Below, piece by piece: positions 1 to 20,219 of a stretch of 64,000 bases of DNA; the first letter of the stretch is position 1, and every line of letters starts with the position of its first letter. The stretch lies in NCBI RefSeq assembly GCF_902459465.1, contig NC_047080.1, positions 9,770,866-9,834,865 on the forward strand, given 5' to 3'. The translations under genes and the position numbers were made by a program. Source of the stretch: Asterias rubens (lineage: Eukaryota; Echinodermata; Asteroidea; Forcipulatida; Asteriidae). The notes below the pieces were generated by a model that did not search any database, was not told the DNA's origin, and saw nothing but the letters and a program-made list of their open reading frames with translations.

Positions 1-53
1 TATTGAGAAATTTTTTAGTAGTGATTACCAAATTTATACCTTCCCTTTAATAA
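1..53. mobile_element. MITE right end (variant of the 380-bp family)
   Basis: The window opens inside a short inverted-repeat element. The bases up to about 53 (attaccaaatttatacc, then ttccctttaat) match the right terminus of the complete variant copy at 27941-28321. It lies in the intron just before the first visible exon of the matrin-like gene. Confidence 0.55.
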
Positions 54-88
54 TGATTTCTGCCCCCCCCCCCCCTAATGGCACCTAG

Positions 89-3000
89 GCTGCAAAAAAC
101 GCTGCTGATGCTGCGAAGGAGAAGGACGGGTCGAAGGAATCGGATCAAATGAGTGATGAAGGATCTGAAGGGAAGGAAAAGGGGAAAAAGGACCCGTCTC
201 AGAGCAAAAAGAAGATTACAGGTGCGTACATGATAAAAACACAACTGGTTTTTACCCTTACACGATTGGATATTCAGTTCCTTTTCGAGTTTGTTGTTTA
301 AAGAATTTGAGGCATTGCATGGTGAGGTATCAATATATATTTGGTTTGCAGCAACACCATGTGTGTATCTTAGATACTTGCCAGGTAGAGTTTGTTCTTT
401 AGAAACTGTCTTGCTATGTATTCTACTACTGCGGAGTAAGATTTGTTTGGATTGTTTGGAGACTTCCTACTCCCCGAGCGGAAGGTATTGAAAATTGGCT
501 GGGACTACTACTTTAGCTTGTGTTGTTGTTGGCTTTTTGTCCCTGCAAGGTATGTGAAACTATGTTTTGAAGTATGACACACAGGTAGTAGTTCACAATG
601 TGCTGTGGCAATATGCTGTCAAGAAAATACAAAAATTCAGCTTGACAAATTTCTTTGCTAAGAAAAAAATTTGCTGGCCACCAGCCACAGCTATGCAACT
701 TTTTTGTAATTTTGGCCAGTAGCTGGATCTGCTAAGCAATACTATTCTGTGTTCAGAGAGTTTTCAAGCTTATAGGTTTTATGAAATTGGGCCCAGGCAC
801 ACCAGGGCAAGGCCCCATCTAATTTTTAAATGTGCCTAGGGTTCTTTTATGTGCATTACACAACACACGGGACCTACAGCTTTACGTCCCTTCTGAAGAA
901 CACAGTGAATTGAAGTTTCTTATTGAGGGTTGCTTGTTCCATAAGACTGGTGCCATGTGAGAAAATGCACGATCACCATAATAGGTTGGCCCCATGTGTT
1001 GTGTAACGCATGTAAAAGAACCCAGTGCCCTTATTGAAAAGAGAAGGTGTTCGCCCCTGTGTTCTTGGCTGTGGCTGCTGAATGCGCTGTAGCACCTTGT
1101 AAACCCTTATATGGTGTTAAATAATTGCGTCTCAGAATTCGTCACTGCAATAACCTATCTTTCTGAAAGTTTGTATATACTCAGTGCCTTGAGTACCTTG
1201 TTTGGTGGATACGGGTGCTATATAAGACTTCGATATTAATATTATTATTTATTATGTTGACTTGGTTCTCAGGACCGGAGTTTATCATCCCAATCTCTGG
1301 CTTCTTCTGCAAGCTTTGCTCCAAGTTTTACAACAAAGAAAAGGCAGCGATGGAGTATCATTGTTCTACGGACCTCCATGATAAAAAAGTCAAGGTAAAT
1401 AAAGGTTGCATTCTCCGTCAACAACAAATTGTAATCATAGCTTTTACTTTAAATGCTTCACAAGCTTTTGTGGTGTGTCATGGCCAAGCGGTCTAGTACT
1501 CCGACCCAAGCTCTGGTGTTGTCAGAGTGTGGGCTCGAATTGCGGACATGACACTTGTGCCACTTGACCGTAATTGCTTGGTAAACAGTTGTGGAGGGAG
1601 TGCATTTTGCTCTACCAGCCAGGCTCCTAGTGGATGATACCCATGCTTACATCCCTACGGAGTGTGAAGGGGGTAACCCTGTTTCAGCCCCAGGAGTAGG
1701 TGGCTCCTAGTGGATGATACCCATGCTTACATCCCTACGGAGTGTGAAGGGGGTAACCCTGTTTCAGCCCCAGGAGTAGGTGGCTCCTAGTGGATGATAC
1801 CCATGCCTACATCCCTACGGACTGTGAAGGGGGTAACCCTGTTTCAGCCCCAGGAGTATGTGGCTCCTAATGGATGATACCCATGCTTACATCCCTACGG
1901 AGTGTGAAGGGGTAACCCTGTTTCAGCCCCAGGAGTAGGTGGCAACAACCCCTGGTGACATTTGATTTGGCTCTTTAACTGCTCAGCGATGATATACAAA
2001 GCCTAGGTTAAAAAAAACTATCTTTTGAACTATTACTTTTACTGTATTCTTTGCAGGAATATTACACAAGTCGAATCAAGTCATCAGTTGCTAGTCTTAA
2101 GGCAAGTCCAGGAATATTAGTCAATGAAGCGGGACCATCGTCAACAACAACAATCAACAAAGAAATCGACAAAGCCAAGCCATCGTCAACGACAACAGTC
2201 AACAAAGTGAAACCATCGTCAATGACAATGATCAACAAAGAAATCAACAAAGCAAAACCGTTGTCATCGACAACAATCAATAAAGAAATCAGTAAGGCAA
2301 AAACATCGTCAATGACAACAATCCACAAAGAAACCAATGTAGCAAAACCGTCGTCAACGCTAACAATCCACAAAGAAATCAGTAAGGCAAAACCATCGTC
2401 AACGACAACAATCCATAATGAAACCAATGTAGCAAAACCGTCGTCAATGACAACAATCAAGAAGGAAGATTCATCCCAGAAAGCAGCAACAATTATCAAG
2501 AAAGAACTAACGATGGAAGAGATTTTGCCGATGCAATCAACGCAAACACTTGTCCTATCCATTCCAAAGATGTCCTCATCTAAAATCGCAGCCCTTAAAG
2601 CACCAAACTCTGAGGCATCAAAGAAAGCTAAATTCATGCCATCCCATCATGCTACTGTGGAATATGTTGCGCCAAAAAGTACTCCACTTGAAAATACTAC
2701 TCCCAAGAATATTTCATCCAAGACGACGGTGAATGAAACAACAACCGAAACTAGCAGAAACGTCTTTACAACCTTGTTAAGCCCAAGTGCGACAACTACA
2801 TCATCGAGACCTTTGTCGGGCTCTGATGAAGATTTTCTTGGATCTAAAATACCTGACGCGAAAGAAAACTCCAGTATGCAAGATGACATCACAAATTCTT
2901 CAGAAATGGAAGTGTCCGACACCCAGATGGACCAAGAGCACAAACCAGACTCAAGTGAGAATGAGAACGAAACAGGCGCGGCGCAGGATGTCGACTGGTT

Positions 3001-3142
3001 CGGAGAGATGCCCGACTTTGAGAATATGATTTCCATTGACGAGGTCGGGGAATCAGACGACGAGGAAGACTGTGAAATAATTGAGGGGGAATGGGAGGTC
3101 ATTTCTGAAACGGACGAAGACCAAATTGTTGAGATAGAGTAG
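89..3142 (+). CDS. Matrin-3/ZNF638-like nuclear zinc-finger protein, last three exons (5' partial)
   Basis: Exons are 89-221, 1273-1394 and 2057-3142 (stop TAG 3140-3142). All junctions are AG/GT and the reading frame is continuous (ACA G|GA CCG; GTC AAG|GAA TAT). Exon 1 encodes a charged Lys/Asp/Ser segment. Exon 2 encodes a matrin/U1-type C2H2 finger, C-x2-C-x13-H-x5-H, in the context GFFCKLCSKFYNKEKAAMEY, which closely resembles the second finger of vertebrate matrin-3 and ZNF638. These are nuclear-matrix, nucleic-acid-binding proteins acting in RNA processing and retention. Exon 3 (362 codons) is low complexity: a Lys/Ser/Thr repeat region (about 2130-2470) and then a very acidic C-terminus rich in Glu/Asp. 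RRM domains, expected upstream in this family, would lie outside the window. The family call rests on one zinc finger, so whether it is matrin-3 or ZNF638 is undecided. Confidence 0.8.
1030..1255 (+). mobile_element. SINE 3' part ending in (ATT)n
   Basis: Located in intron 1 of the matrin-like gene. It shares the segment from gtagcaccttgtaaac to gtgctatataag with the element at 4625-5165 and ends in an ATT-rich tail, the typical 3' end of tRNA-derived SINEs of marine invertebrates. Confidence 0.6.
1480..1620 (+). mobile_element. tRNA-derived SINE head
   Basis: In intron 2 of the matrin-like gene. The box A-like tggccaagcggtctag and box B-like ggctcgaattgc are tRNA(Leu/Ser)-like. They are followed by gacacttgtgcc and cttgaccgtaattgcttgg, the shared body of this SINE class. 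No acceptor-stem pairing is evident, so it is not a functional tRNA gene. Confidence 0.6.
1622..1943 (+). repeat. Tandem repeat, four 80-bp units
   Basis: Four near-identical units begin with ggctcctagtggatgatacc at about 1622, 1702, 1782 and 1862, an 80-bp period. Each includes gggggtaaccctgtttcagc (the fourth has one G fewer) and ends ccaggagtaggt or a variant. Single or double copies of the same unit occur inverted at 4100-4196 and direct at 36010-36190 and 55655-55750, so a dispersed element has been locally amplified here. Confidence 0.9.
2130..2470 (+). repeat. In-frame coding minisatellite in the matrin-like gene
   Basis: Exon 3 carries about seven degenerate in-frame copies of a 13-16 residue unit of the type KPSSTTTINKEISKA. 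It is rich in Ser/Thr and Lys, with variants such as IHKETNVAKPSS. Unit length is a multiple of three, so copy-number change keeps the frame. Probably a disordered, phosphorylatable linker (inference). Confidence 0.85.
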
Positions 3143-3399
3143 CCCTCTCATTTAATACATAAATATCATAGTGGCTACTTAAATAGCGCTGAAATCCATC
3201 ACTCTGTGGTGCTGTAACAGTATTATAATTCATCCTGCAAGGTACAATGTATGTGGAGCTATGTTTTAAAATATGAGACAAATTCCAATCTATTAAATGA
3301 GACCTATTCCTTCACGCAGCACCATGTAATGGTTTACAAGGTGCTGTGCTGCAATATGCTGCTGATCAAGCCAGGAAAACACCGGGCAAACCCCTTTAT

Positions 3400-3600
3400 C
3401 TTTACAGTAAGTGCACTGGGTCCTTTTACTTGCGTTCTTCATAACACACTGCACCTGCGCCTATACGTCCAGTCCAAAGGCAAAGCGATAATGGTTAAGT
3501 GTCTTGCTTTAAGGACACAAGTGTCAAGACGGGACTCGTAACCACCCTCTGCTCTGATCAGAAACACCAGAGCTTGAGTCATGTGCTCTTATCTGCTCAG
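3400..3600 (-). mobile_element. tRNA-derived SINE fragment
   Basis: Contains gttaagtgtcttgctttaag, then gacacaagtgtc and a degenerate box B complement (gggactcgtaacca), followed by cagaaacaccagagcttgag. This is the reverse of the SINE body seen complete at 50493-50815. Confidence 0.6.
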
Positions 3601-3719
3601 ATTATTCGGGAACATTTTAATATTTATATATGTGTGTGAGATGGAGAATACTTCTGAAATACTTGTAACTTGAAAGGGTTGGTCGTGTTCCTTACAAATG
3701 TGTCTTGTAGCTGGTTAAT

Positions 3720-3908
3720 AGACCGATCCATTAAGCTCCGCCCCATTGCGTATTGACCAATCACAACGCAACGAAGGTCCGACAAATAAGGTCCGACATG
3801 TGTGCGCTTATCTTGGCGCGCGCGGCAGAGTTGTGCAGAAAGGCATTGGAGAGCCCCACTTGTCCTTGCTCACACGTGCGTCGTGGGCGGAGCCAACTGG
3901 AACGGTCT
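3720..3908. mobile_element. Small TIR element (MITE, about 190 bp)
   Basis: The left end agaccgatccattaagctcc, then gcccc, pairs imperfectly with the right end gggcggagccaactggaacg, then gtct, giving about 25-bp terminal inverted repeats. No open frame of note. I could not define a target duplication. Confidence 0.55.
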
Positions 3909-4099
3909 GTTTGAACAAGAATGCTTACAAAAACAAACAAAAATCAAGTTTTTCAAGTGGTAAGAATTTGCCTACCTTTGTTGCACTTTGTGTTTTTTAT
4001 ATTTTTTTATGCAAGGTTGTCTAACATCACAAGGCCACGGATGGCCACTTTAAGGTGATTTGGGCTATGGACCCAAATCAATTGCCACCGGGGACACAT

Positions 4100-4196
4100 T
4101 GCCACCTACCCCCTGGGGCTGAAACCGGGTAGCCCCCCTTCACAGCCCATACAAGGATGTAGGCATGAGTACCATCCACTAGGAGCCTGGCTGGTA
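4100..4196 (-). repeat. Inverted single copy of the 80-bp dispersed repeat
   Basis: Reverse complement of the unit tandemly repeated at 1622-1943: cccctggggctgaaaccggg, then catccactaggagcctggct. Confidence 0.8.
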
Positions 4197-4624
4197 GAGA
4201 AGAATGCACTACCATCCCAACTTTTTATGAAGCAATTTATGGTCAAGTGCCTTGCTCAAGGGCACAAGTGTCCGTCTGGGTAGCGACTTAACCTACTCTC
4301 GGCTGATCATGTAAATAATGTGTTCATCTTAAAAAGATAAGTAGTTCTCTTTAAAATGTTCCCAAGGAATCTCAAATATTTTATGGTTTCAATGTTGACT
4401 GTTCTGCAAGTTTAACTGTTTGAACAGGGTTAAACGAGTACTATTCTGTGTTTACTTGTTTTGTTTTGTAGTTTCAAAGTTATTGTTTTACACGGCTGTA
4501 AATCATGCATAGAGTTAGTAGTAACTACAATACTTTTGATTATAGTTTTGAAAATCATTAATTTTGAAAGCATTGCAGTTGTAATTTAGAGTAATTTTTA
4601 AATAGTTTCGTTTTTTTTGTTCTG

Positions 4625-5165
<541 letters not shown>

Positions 5166-5554
5166 TCTGGAGAAGGGTTTGCTATTCCTGGGGTTGTGCC
5201 CATTTGCCAGGGCAGACCGGGGTAAAGTTAAAGTTCCGGGGGCGACCCAAGGGAATAGAGTTGTGTGAAAAGGATTACTGTAAAAACAAAGTGTGATGCT
5301 GACGTAATGTTCATTGGGGACAATAAACACAAACCATCTGCATTTCATTAAAAAAAAAGAGTAAATTATTCAAATTGAGACACACTTGTCATTTTCTTAC
5401 AGAGAATGGCAGGTGGCATTAATTTTATTCCCACAAAGCACAAGGAAGACTTATTTATGCAACATGCAAGAGTTGGAATATTCTTGGTTACATAGCTGGC
5501 AACTACATGTAGTTAGCATTATAAATATCATTTACATAATTACAAATGTGCACA

Positions 5555-5950
5555 GCTACAATCATGGTACGGAATTGTTTGTCCAGTTTATGAACTACAA
5601 TTTGAAAACCACAGATGTAGCAGTTATCTCATGTTATTTACATGTTGTATATATATCCATTAACAATCGTTGTGTCAACGATGAATAAAAACTGTTTGAG
5701 TTTGTTGAATACAAGATCTGCAAAGAGTTACCCAATGTATTTGTGCACAACCACAATCGTGAGTGGTACACATTTTGTTTGTGTCCATTTTATGAACAAC
5801 AGTTTGAAAACCACAGTTTGAAAACCCCAGATGTAGCAGTTATCTCAATGTTAATTATTCAAATAACAGTCGCTGTGTCGTCAATGAATAAAAAGTGCTC
5901 GAGTTTGTTGAATACACGATCCACAGAGAGTTTATACCATGATTACGGCT
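5555..5950 (+). repeat. Two-copy direct duplication, about 190-240 bp
   Basis: Segments starting at about 5558 and 5753 share acaatcatgg/acaatcgtga, then agtttatgaac, gatgtagcagttatctcatg, aatgaataaaaa and gagtttgttgaatac. This is a diverged tandem duplication with no gene in it. Confidence 0.7.
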
Positions 5951-6929
5951 GTGCACCAACGCACACAATCGTAGGGTGGTGGACATTTTATTGTTATATT
6001 AGCAGTGAAGAATACAAAATAATAATCGGCTTGATTTTGTTTTTGTAAAACAAACCTTTGTTACAATTATATTTATTGTTTAATTTACCCATGGTTGATT
6101 TTAGAAGACAATTAGAGGCTACAGATAGTGATTGCATGTATTTACAAGAACCAAAAGGCAACTTTTGAATGTCTTTTTCTACAGCCAACATTAAAACACA
6201 AAATATATCCCTCTACTAAACTAAAATGAAGTTTTACTTTAAAAAACCCCAAATAATTTAACTACATATTTAAAGATACACAAAATTAATTGGGCATGTA
6301 AATTTGCAGCTGAATCCTTTTTTCTAATATACATTGTACTTTCATTGGAAACTGAAAAGCACTGAACAAAGTTTTGTTTCTCTATGTTCTGTCGTCATTT
6401 TGGCAACTTCTTCTGAATGAGTTTTTTTCCAGACTAAAATCTGTTTAATATCAGCGACGCTGAACATGAACATAGAAAATAAAATTGACATTTGATGTAA
6501 AAGATAAAGTTCTGTTCTGTACTAACTGTACCGTGTATAATATAGTTTTGCTTTAAAATAAATAAATGCATACAACTACTATGACCAGCCAACTATTGTA
6601 CTCGTTATAAACAAATCTCCATTAATAAATACCTCAGACAGTTTCGCTATTCCTATTGGTGGAGAGCGCGTCACGTCGGTGTGTATAAACCTTTGTTTAT
6701 GACCGGTAAAAAGTGGTAACACGCGACCTTGCACCTGTTCTTATAAGACAGTTTCTTCATTCCTATTGGTCGAGAGCAACGGCTGAAACAATTGTGCCAC
6801 ATCACGAGATACGTGCACAACATTCCCTTATAAGGAGTTGTTCACCCGAGGGCGGCGGAGGGCTTTACCATTTCATAGCTGGAGGGGTGTTGTGTTGAAA
6901 GAAATCATTTAACAATTATAATTTTTGCA

Positions 6930-6935
6930 TTTATT
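6930..6935 (-). promoter_or_regulatory. Candidate poly(A) signal of the RNF26-like gene
   Basis: On the minus strand this reads AATAAA, about 180 bp past the stop codon of the RNF26-like gene. Position and motif fit; no cleavage site can be shown from sequence alone. Confidence 0.4.
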
Positions 6936-7116
6936 TTACTTTTTGACTAAAAAGTGATGATGTTTTTGACAGAAAAGGTATTTATGAATGGGAATCAAAG
7001 TATGTTGAATCGGTTTCAACTAGTGGCTTAAACCCGCCGAGGCCTGGTTCTTATAGCAGCACAATGTTACAATTTTACAATTTTGTTCAAGCTTACTTTC
7101 CGAAAATCTCTTCTCT

Positions 7117-8523
7117 TCATGCATAGACTTCCAAGTAGCTGGAAATCCGTCCTCTACACAAGGGACACTTCTTTGAACCACGATTTAAAATCCCATCCAC
7201 ACAATCTTCACAAACGCAGAGATGCTTACAAGGCAAAATCAACATGTTCTTAACTTTGTCTTGGCAGACAACACAAAGCAGTCGATCGCGTTCCTCTTCG
7301 AGCTGTTTAGCAAGTTTTGCTGCATCAGTTAGTCGATTTATTGTTGACGAGTGAGACGGTCGAGTTGTTTGCGTCCGAGAATGTTCACTGGAAGAACCTG
7401 GACGATGTTCCTCATAATTGCGAGTCTGGGTGTTTACTTGAGACGACTGTGAAGGATGAAGTCCCGGTTCCTCACGATGCCTTTCTTGAGGTCGTCTCAA
7501 GACTCTATTCCTAACGTTATTCATCAGCGAATCGTCTGCCTCCGCGTCTGACAGGTTCCCCTCCTGGGGAAATCTTTCAGGTCTGACCGGCGGTGCTGGA
7601 TGACGCTGCTGCATGTTGTCCCCGCCACTGCCGAATAACAAACTACTGCGGAAAAAACTCATCAAACTGTTTGCGGAGTTCACTGCATTGCTGTACATTA
7701 AATAAACTTTCACGGAAACAGTGACGAGGAGAATAATAACCGCTGCAAAAATTACCATGTATGACACCAACTCGAGGGAAGTCAAAAGTAAATCGGAAAA
7801 GGAACTAAATGCAATAATGACTTCCTCATTGAGATGCTTACATATTTTGGTGACATAGTTCACGATGAATGTTGCTGAGTTTCCAAGAACGCTACACAAA
7901 GCATCTCCACAATGGCAAGTCGCAGCCCCAACAGTAGCTAGTAGTGTAATTAACACATCCCATAGAACATAAATCAATTGAGCCAAAGCACCAACCAGGG
8001 TCTGAACAATTGTCAGCAATTGTGTACTTAACGTTTCAAGGTAATCATACCAAACTACTCCTTCAGTTTTGAAATATTCAAACACTACCTTCGACGTTTG
8101 AAGAAGCCCTCTTGCTGAATTCAAAAAGACATTGTAGCAGTTAGTTATTGAAGTAGCCAACTCCACAATGCCGTTTGACAGACTCGTAACTAACACTGGA
8201 ACATAAAGAAGGGCCTGAACGATGAACACAGGAACTCGAATGATGATCTTCAAAAGGTATATTATGAAATTCACGACTATCATAAGTGGTTCTTTTGTAC
8301 TCATAAAAGAGAATAAAATGTACTCCACCATAGACAAGAGTCCATAAATCAGAAGATAGCAAACTCTTCCAGAACACTCTAAGCAGGTATAAACGCCACC
8401 AAACACCACAGATATGAGCTCGTAGTTTGTCTCGAAGATGTATCTGATGAAATACACTGGCTGGCTGCAAAACCACAGGAAACTGCCGACACAGTGAATA
8501 ATTGTTCCAATTATAGACGACAT
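7117..8523 (-). CDS. RNF26: RNF26-like membrane RING-type E3 ubiquitin ligase
   Basis: A single open exon of 468 codons. I start at ATG 8521-8523 (MSSIIGTIIHCVGSF); upstream frame extension exists only through a TTG codon. The N-terminal ~290 residues hold several hydrophobic membrane segments. A Ser/Arg/Pro-rich cytosolic linker follows (about 300-400), then a C-terminal C3HC4 RING: C417-x2-C420, C432-x-H434, C438-x2-C441, C453-x2-C456, ending LEVYA. Multi-pass membrane domain plus extreme C-terminal RING is the architecture of vertebrate RNF26 (433 aa), an ER-anchored ligase that organises perinuclear endosomes through SQSTM1 and modifies STING. It is convergent with the matrin-like gene and divergent from DDX39B. 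The orthology call is strong for domain order; specific substrates are inference. Confidence 0.88.
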   Translation of the reverse strand: MSSIIGTIIHCVGSFLWFCSQPVYFIRYIFETNYELISVVFGGVYTCLECSGRVCYLLIYGLLSMVEYILFSFMSTKEPLMIVVNFIIYLLKIIIRVPVFIVQALLYVPVLVTSLSNGIVELATSITNCYNVFLNSARGLLQTSKVVFEYFKTEGVVWYDYLETLSTQLLTIVQTLVGALAQLIYVLWDVLITLLATVGAATCHCGDALCSVLGNSATFIVNYVTKICKHLNEEVIIAFSSFSDLLLTSLELVSYMVIFAAVIILLVTVSVKVYLMYSNAVNSANSLMSFFRSSLLFGSGGDNMQQRHPAPPVRPERFPQEGNLSDAEADDSLMNNVRNRVLRRPQERHREEPGLHPSQSSQVNTQTRNYEEHRPGSSSEHSRTQTTRPSHSSTINRLTDAAKLAKQLEEERDRLLCVVCQDKVKNMLILPCKHLCVCEDCVDGILNRGSKKCPLCRGRISSYLEVYA

Positions 8524-10329
8524 GATGAGTTGGTCTTGACCATTTGGTGGTCCGTTCAAAAAAAACAAAAAAAATTAGTTTACACCGAGTTGAGGAGCTT
8601 GATCTACAGTGTTGGTATTGATCATTTGGCGGCCCGTCTTTAAAAACATTCAGTTTATACTGTGTTGGGCTTGATTATTTGGCAGTCCGTATTTGGTAAC
8701 ACTCAGTTTACCCATAGAGCAGGGACCAACAGTAAGCCTATGGTTCAGTTGTTTGCAGGATGCGACGAGAGAGAGGGGGATAGAGTCTTGAAACAATCTC
8801 CACTTCAGCTGCCAAGACGGTCATGTTTCTCACCTTAACTTTCTTCACGTTGTCACTTTTATTTGAGAAATCTGTGGAAATAACAAGCAATTTGAGAAGG
8901 AGCTAAACGAGATTGAATATCCATCAATAGATTGTACACCAAGAAACTATGAGATTCGTTCCGCTTTCTTGGCAGAACTTACTCCTAGAACTGTGAGGTT
9001 CGTTCCGCTATCGTCTCAACGAACGAGTTGATAGAGCCTCATTGCTCTAGTCTTGATGGTAGGAGTAGGCAGATTGTTCATCCCTTTTTGTAGTGAAATA
9101 ATGGCCTTGGAGGAGGGTTGCGTTATCGAATGATACAACAAGAATTTTTGTATTTATAAACAAATTACACAGCTGAAACTTTCACTTATTTAGTATCAGA
9201 AAATAAATTTGTAGTAAGTTACAATTGAGTTTGGTTGAGGGCGGGGGTGGGGGGGGGGGGGGGAGGGTCCATGGAGGTGGTTGGTCAAAGGGCAACCTTT
9301 CAACAACACAAAACAGGCTAGCCGCAATCCGCAACTAAGCAACTACAGGGAAAAGTTTTCATAAGGCGCCACCACTTTTTCATTTGATATGAAATAATAT
9401 AGTATCTAATTTACCTCAATGGGATATCCCTTTTTGTAAAAATTAGTGAAAAGGTGATGGTGCCATACGGGAAGTTATCCAAGCACAGTCATCAATCATT
9501 TAAGTGCATAATAATGGAGATAACTCACAACAATATGGATGCACTGATGGCATCTGACTCTGCTCTGTGAATGTTTGAGCTAAAGTTACTCTTAGAACTA
9601 TGGTATGACTAGTATGAGGTTCTATTTCTACCTCCATGATGGCTCCGCTAACATGGAGGCGATTATCCCCAGTTCCACTTCTGCCACTTCCACTTTTTTT
9701 TGTTCCAGGGTCCAATTTTGTCACTTTTAAGTTTTATGCTTACCGAAACAAAAACTCAATGAATGAGTAAAGGTCATACATATTCACACTTTTACTTTAT
9801 TTCAGAATGAATTTAAAAAGTGGTAGTAGGATGATACGGACATTTTTACCTATTATATTTCACAAAATACTTACAAACAATGACATTTCTCATGATGAAA
9901 TGATCGAGTACACAGAACTTCTCAATCAAGGGGGTGCGGGTTGTTTATTATAACACATTCAACCTCCTGCCCATCCGTCTAGCGTATACATTGTGTTTGT
10001 TAGATGGAGGGGTCGTGTAATATAAGGTAGAGGTTAAAACATATCTGGGAATGAGTTTGATAAACTTTGAGAGTATTGTGTCTTGACTGTTTTGAAGAGA
10101 AACACTGTGTAACAAAATAGTCAGGTTCGGACGCGGCGTCCTAATTAAATTAAACAAAAGTTCATCTCAAAACAATGGAACAAAAATTGATTTGAACTAC
10201 TATCTTGGCCTTGGTTTAAAGACACAAAATCTGTACAATTTTTAGTTTTTTTGACTGATTTTCTTAACGAATCAACATGAAGTTAACGAGCACGTGATCA
10301 CTGTTTTGATGACGCCATCTTCAAATTAG
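8524..10329. other. Divergent intergenic region between RNF26-like and DDX39B
   Basis: About 1.8 kb shared upstream space for two oppositely oriented genes. It contains a short local duplication upstream of the RNF26-like ATG (about 8535-8700, ggcggcccgtctttaaaaac and ggcagtccgtatttggtaac), a G-rich run at 9241-9266, and no recognisable exon. Promoters for both genes should lie here, but only the DDX39B side shows clear motifs. Confidence 0.5.
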
Positions 10330-10337
10330 TGACGTCA
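10330..10337. promoter_or_regulatory. Full palindromic CRE (TGACGTCA) upstream of DDX39B
   Basis: A perfect CREB/ATF site, TGACGTCA, lies about 75 bp upstream of the first 5' splice site of DDX39B. A GCCATCTT element, like a YY1 site, is 15-20 bp further up (about 10314-10321). No TATA box is evident. This is typical of housekeeping promoters; factor binding is inference. Confidence 0.5.
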
Positions 10338-10344
10338 TACATTT

Positions 10345-10412
10345 AACGCTGGTCTTCTTTCTTTGTATTTCTGTTCACGGAAGTTGGTTCTGATTTATCT
10401 CGGCTCTCGAAG
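10345..10412 (+). other. Probable noncoding first exon of DDX39B
   Basis: The sequence ends in ctctcgaag|gtaaga, a strong 5' splice site at 10413, with no ATG reading into DDX39B. The next acceptor, ttttcaacag at 11431, leads straight into the coding exon. The 5' edge is a guess placed just downstream of the CRE. Confidence 0.45.
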
Positions 10413-11449
10413 GTAAGAATCCATACGAATCGCTTTTGTTTTTTGTGCTATTTCAATAAAAATTACATCAAGTTTTGTATTGAACAGTTAAGATTATTTA
10501 AGGACCGGTTATGTTTCTGAGATAATCCCCGTTTTGGAATATTTGGCAGTTTTTGTGCGGTGGTTTTGTCACGTATAAAGCCTGTGCACAGCTCTTGTTT
10601 GATCAACGAATCTACAAACTGCGTTTACTATAATTCATCCATCAAATTACTCAAGGTGGCACCCCTATACAAAAGTTGCGATAATATTTGCAATGTGATG
10701 ATCGTATACCCTTAACCCGCTTCTTTTTTCCTGTTATTACTTGTTCCGTTTCCGTTAAATTCCTTATTTATTTGTGAATCACAACCTCATCAAATGAAAA
10801 TGAAAAAGCTAAAGAGCGCCCTCTTTGTTCAATTGTTAAAGATTGCTTAACATAGCTTGTGTGGCGTAGCTCTTTGATTTGAATCCTTAGCCACACTTCC
10901 TTTTCATTTTTCTCCCAGCTAACGCTGTAAATTTAATTGTAAAAATAAAGGTAAAGGCATGTTTCCTACGAGCATGCTTGCGAGTCGGCAGTTTTAATCA
11001 ACTAAATGTGTTCACAAACCTCTTGGCTTGCACTGGTTGCTTTGGATGTTTAAATAAATAGCCTTTGAAATGTTGTTCAAAATATTTTTGTTTTAAATGT
11101 TTTTTTTTTTAATTTCTCTTGATCATCGGCCATCTAGTCTGTGGGCAAAGCGTTAGTGTGAACACATTTCAACGGTTGTTTAATGCAATGCCTACAGCAA
11201 ACGGAGTCTGTTTGTGCAAATGGTATCATCAAGTTGAGCGCCATCTCGAAGCTCGAGCCTGCCCAGTGATTTTTCTCCAGATGATCCAGTCCAGCATGCA
11301 GGAGCATAGTTCTTCAGTCATGGTCAAGCCGGTGTCTCAATTCAGTGTCTTGAATGGTATCGCCTGGCCGTATAATTAGTGAGTGTACTTCAAATACAAA
11401 GCTTAAAACGTTTGTATACCTTTTTCAACAGATATCTAAGTAACTCAAA

Positions 11450-20128
<8,679 letters not shown>

Positions 20129-20219
20129 TTTCAGAGTGTGGTGAAATTCATTCTTGCACTGTTCTGAGACATCGATAACAAGACAAGAAACCAGATACAG
20201 GAGAGAGCAGTTGGACAAG

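Noticed and set aside
2062..3102. Two long minus-strand frames opposite the matrin-like exon
   Set aside because: Antisense shadows of the repetitive and acidic coding sequence.
11119..11379. Possible alternative first coding exon of DDX39B (86-aa frame)
   Set aside because: Opens from a non-ATG region, ends in a stop before the real acceptor at 11431, and has no family similarity.
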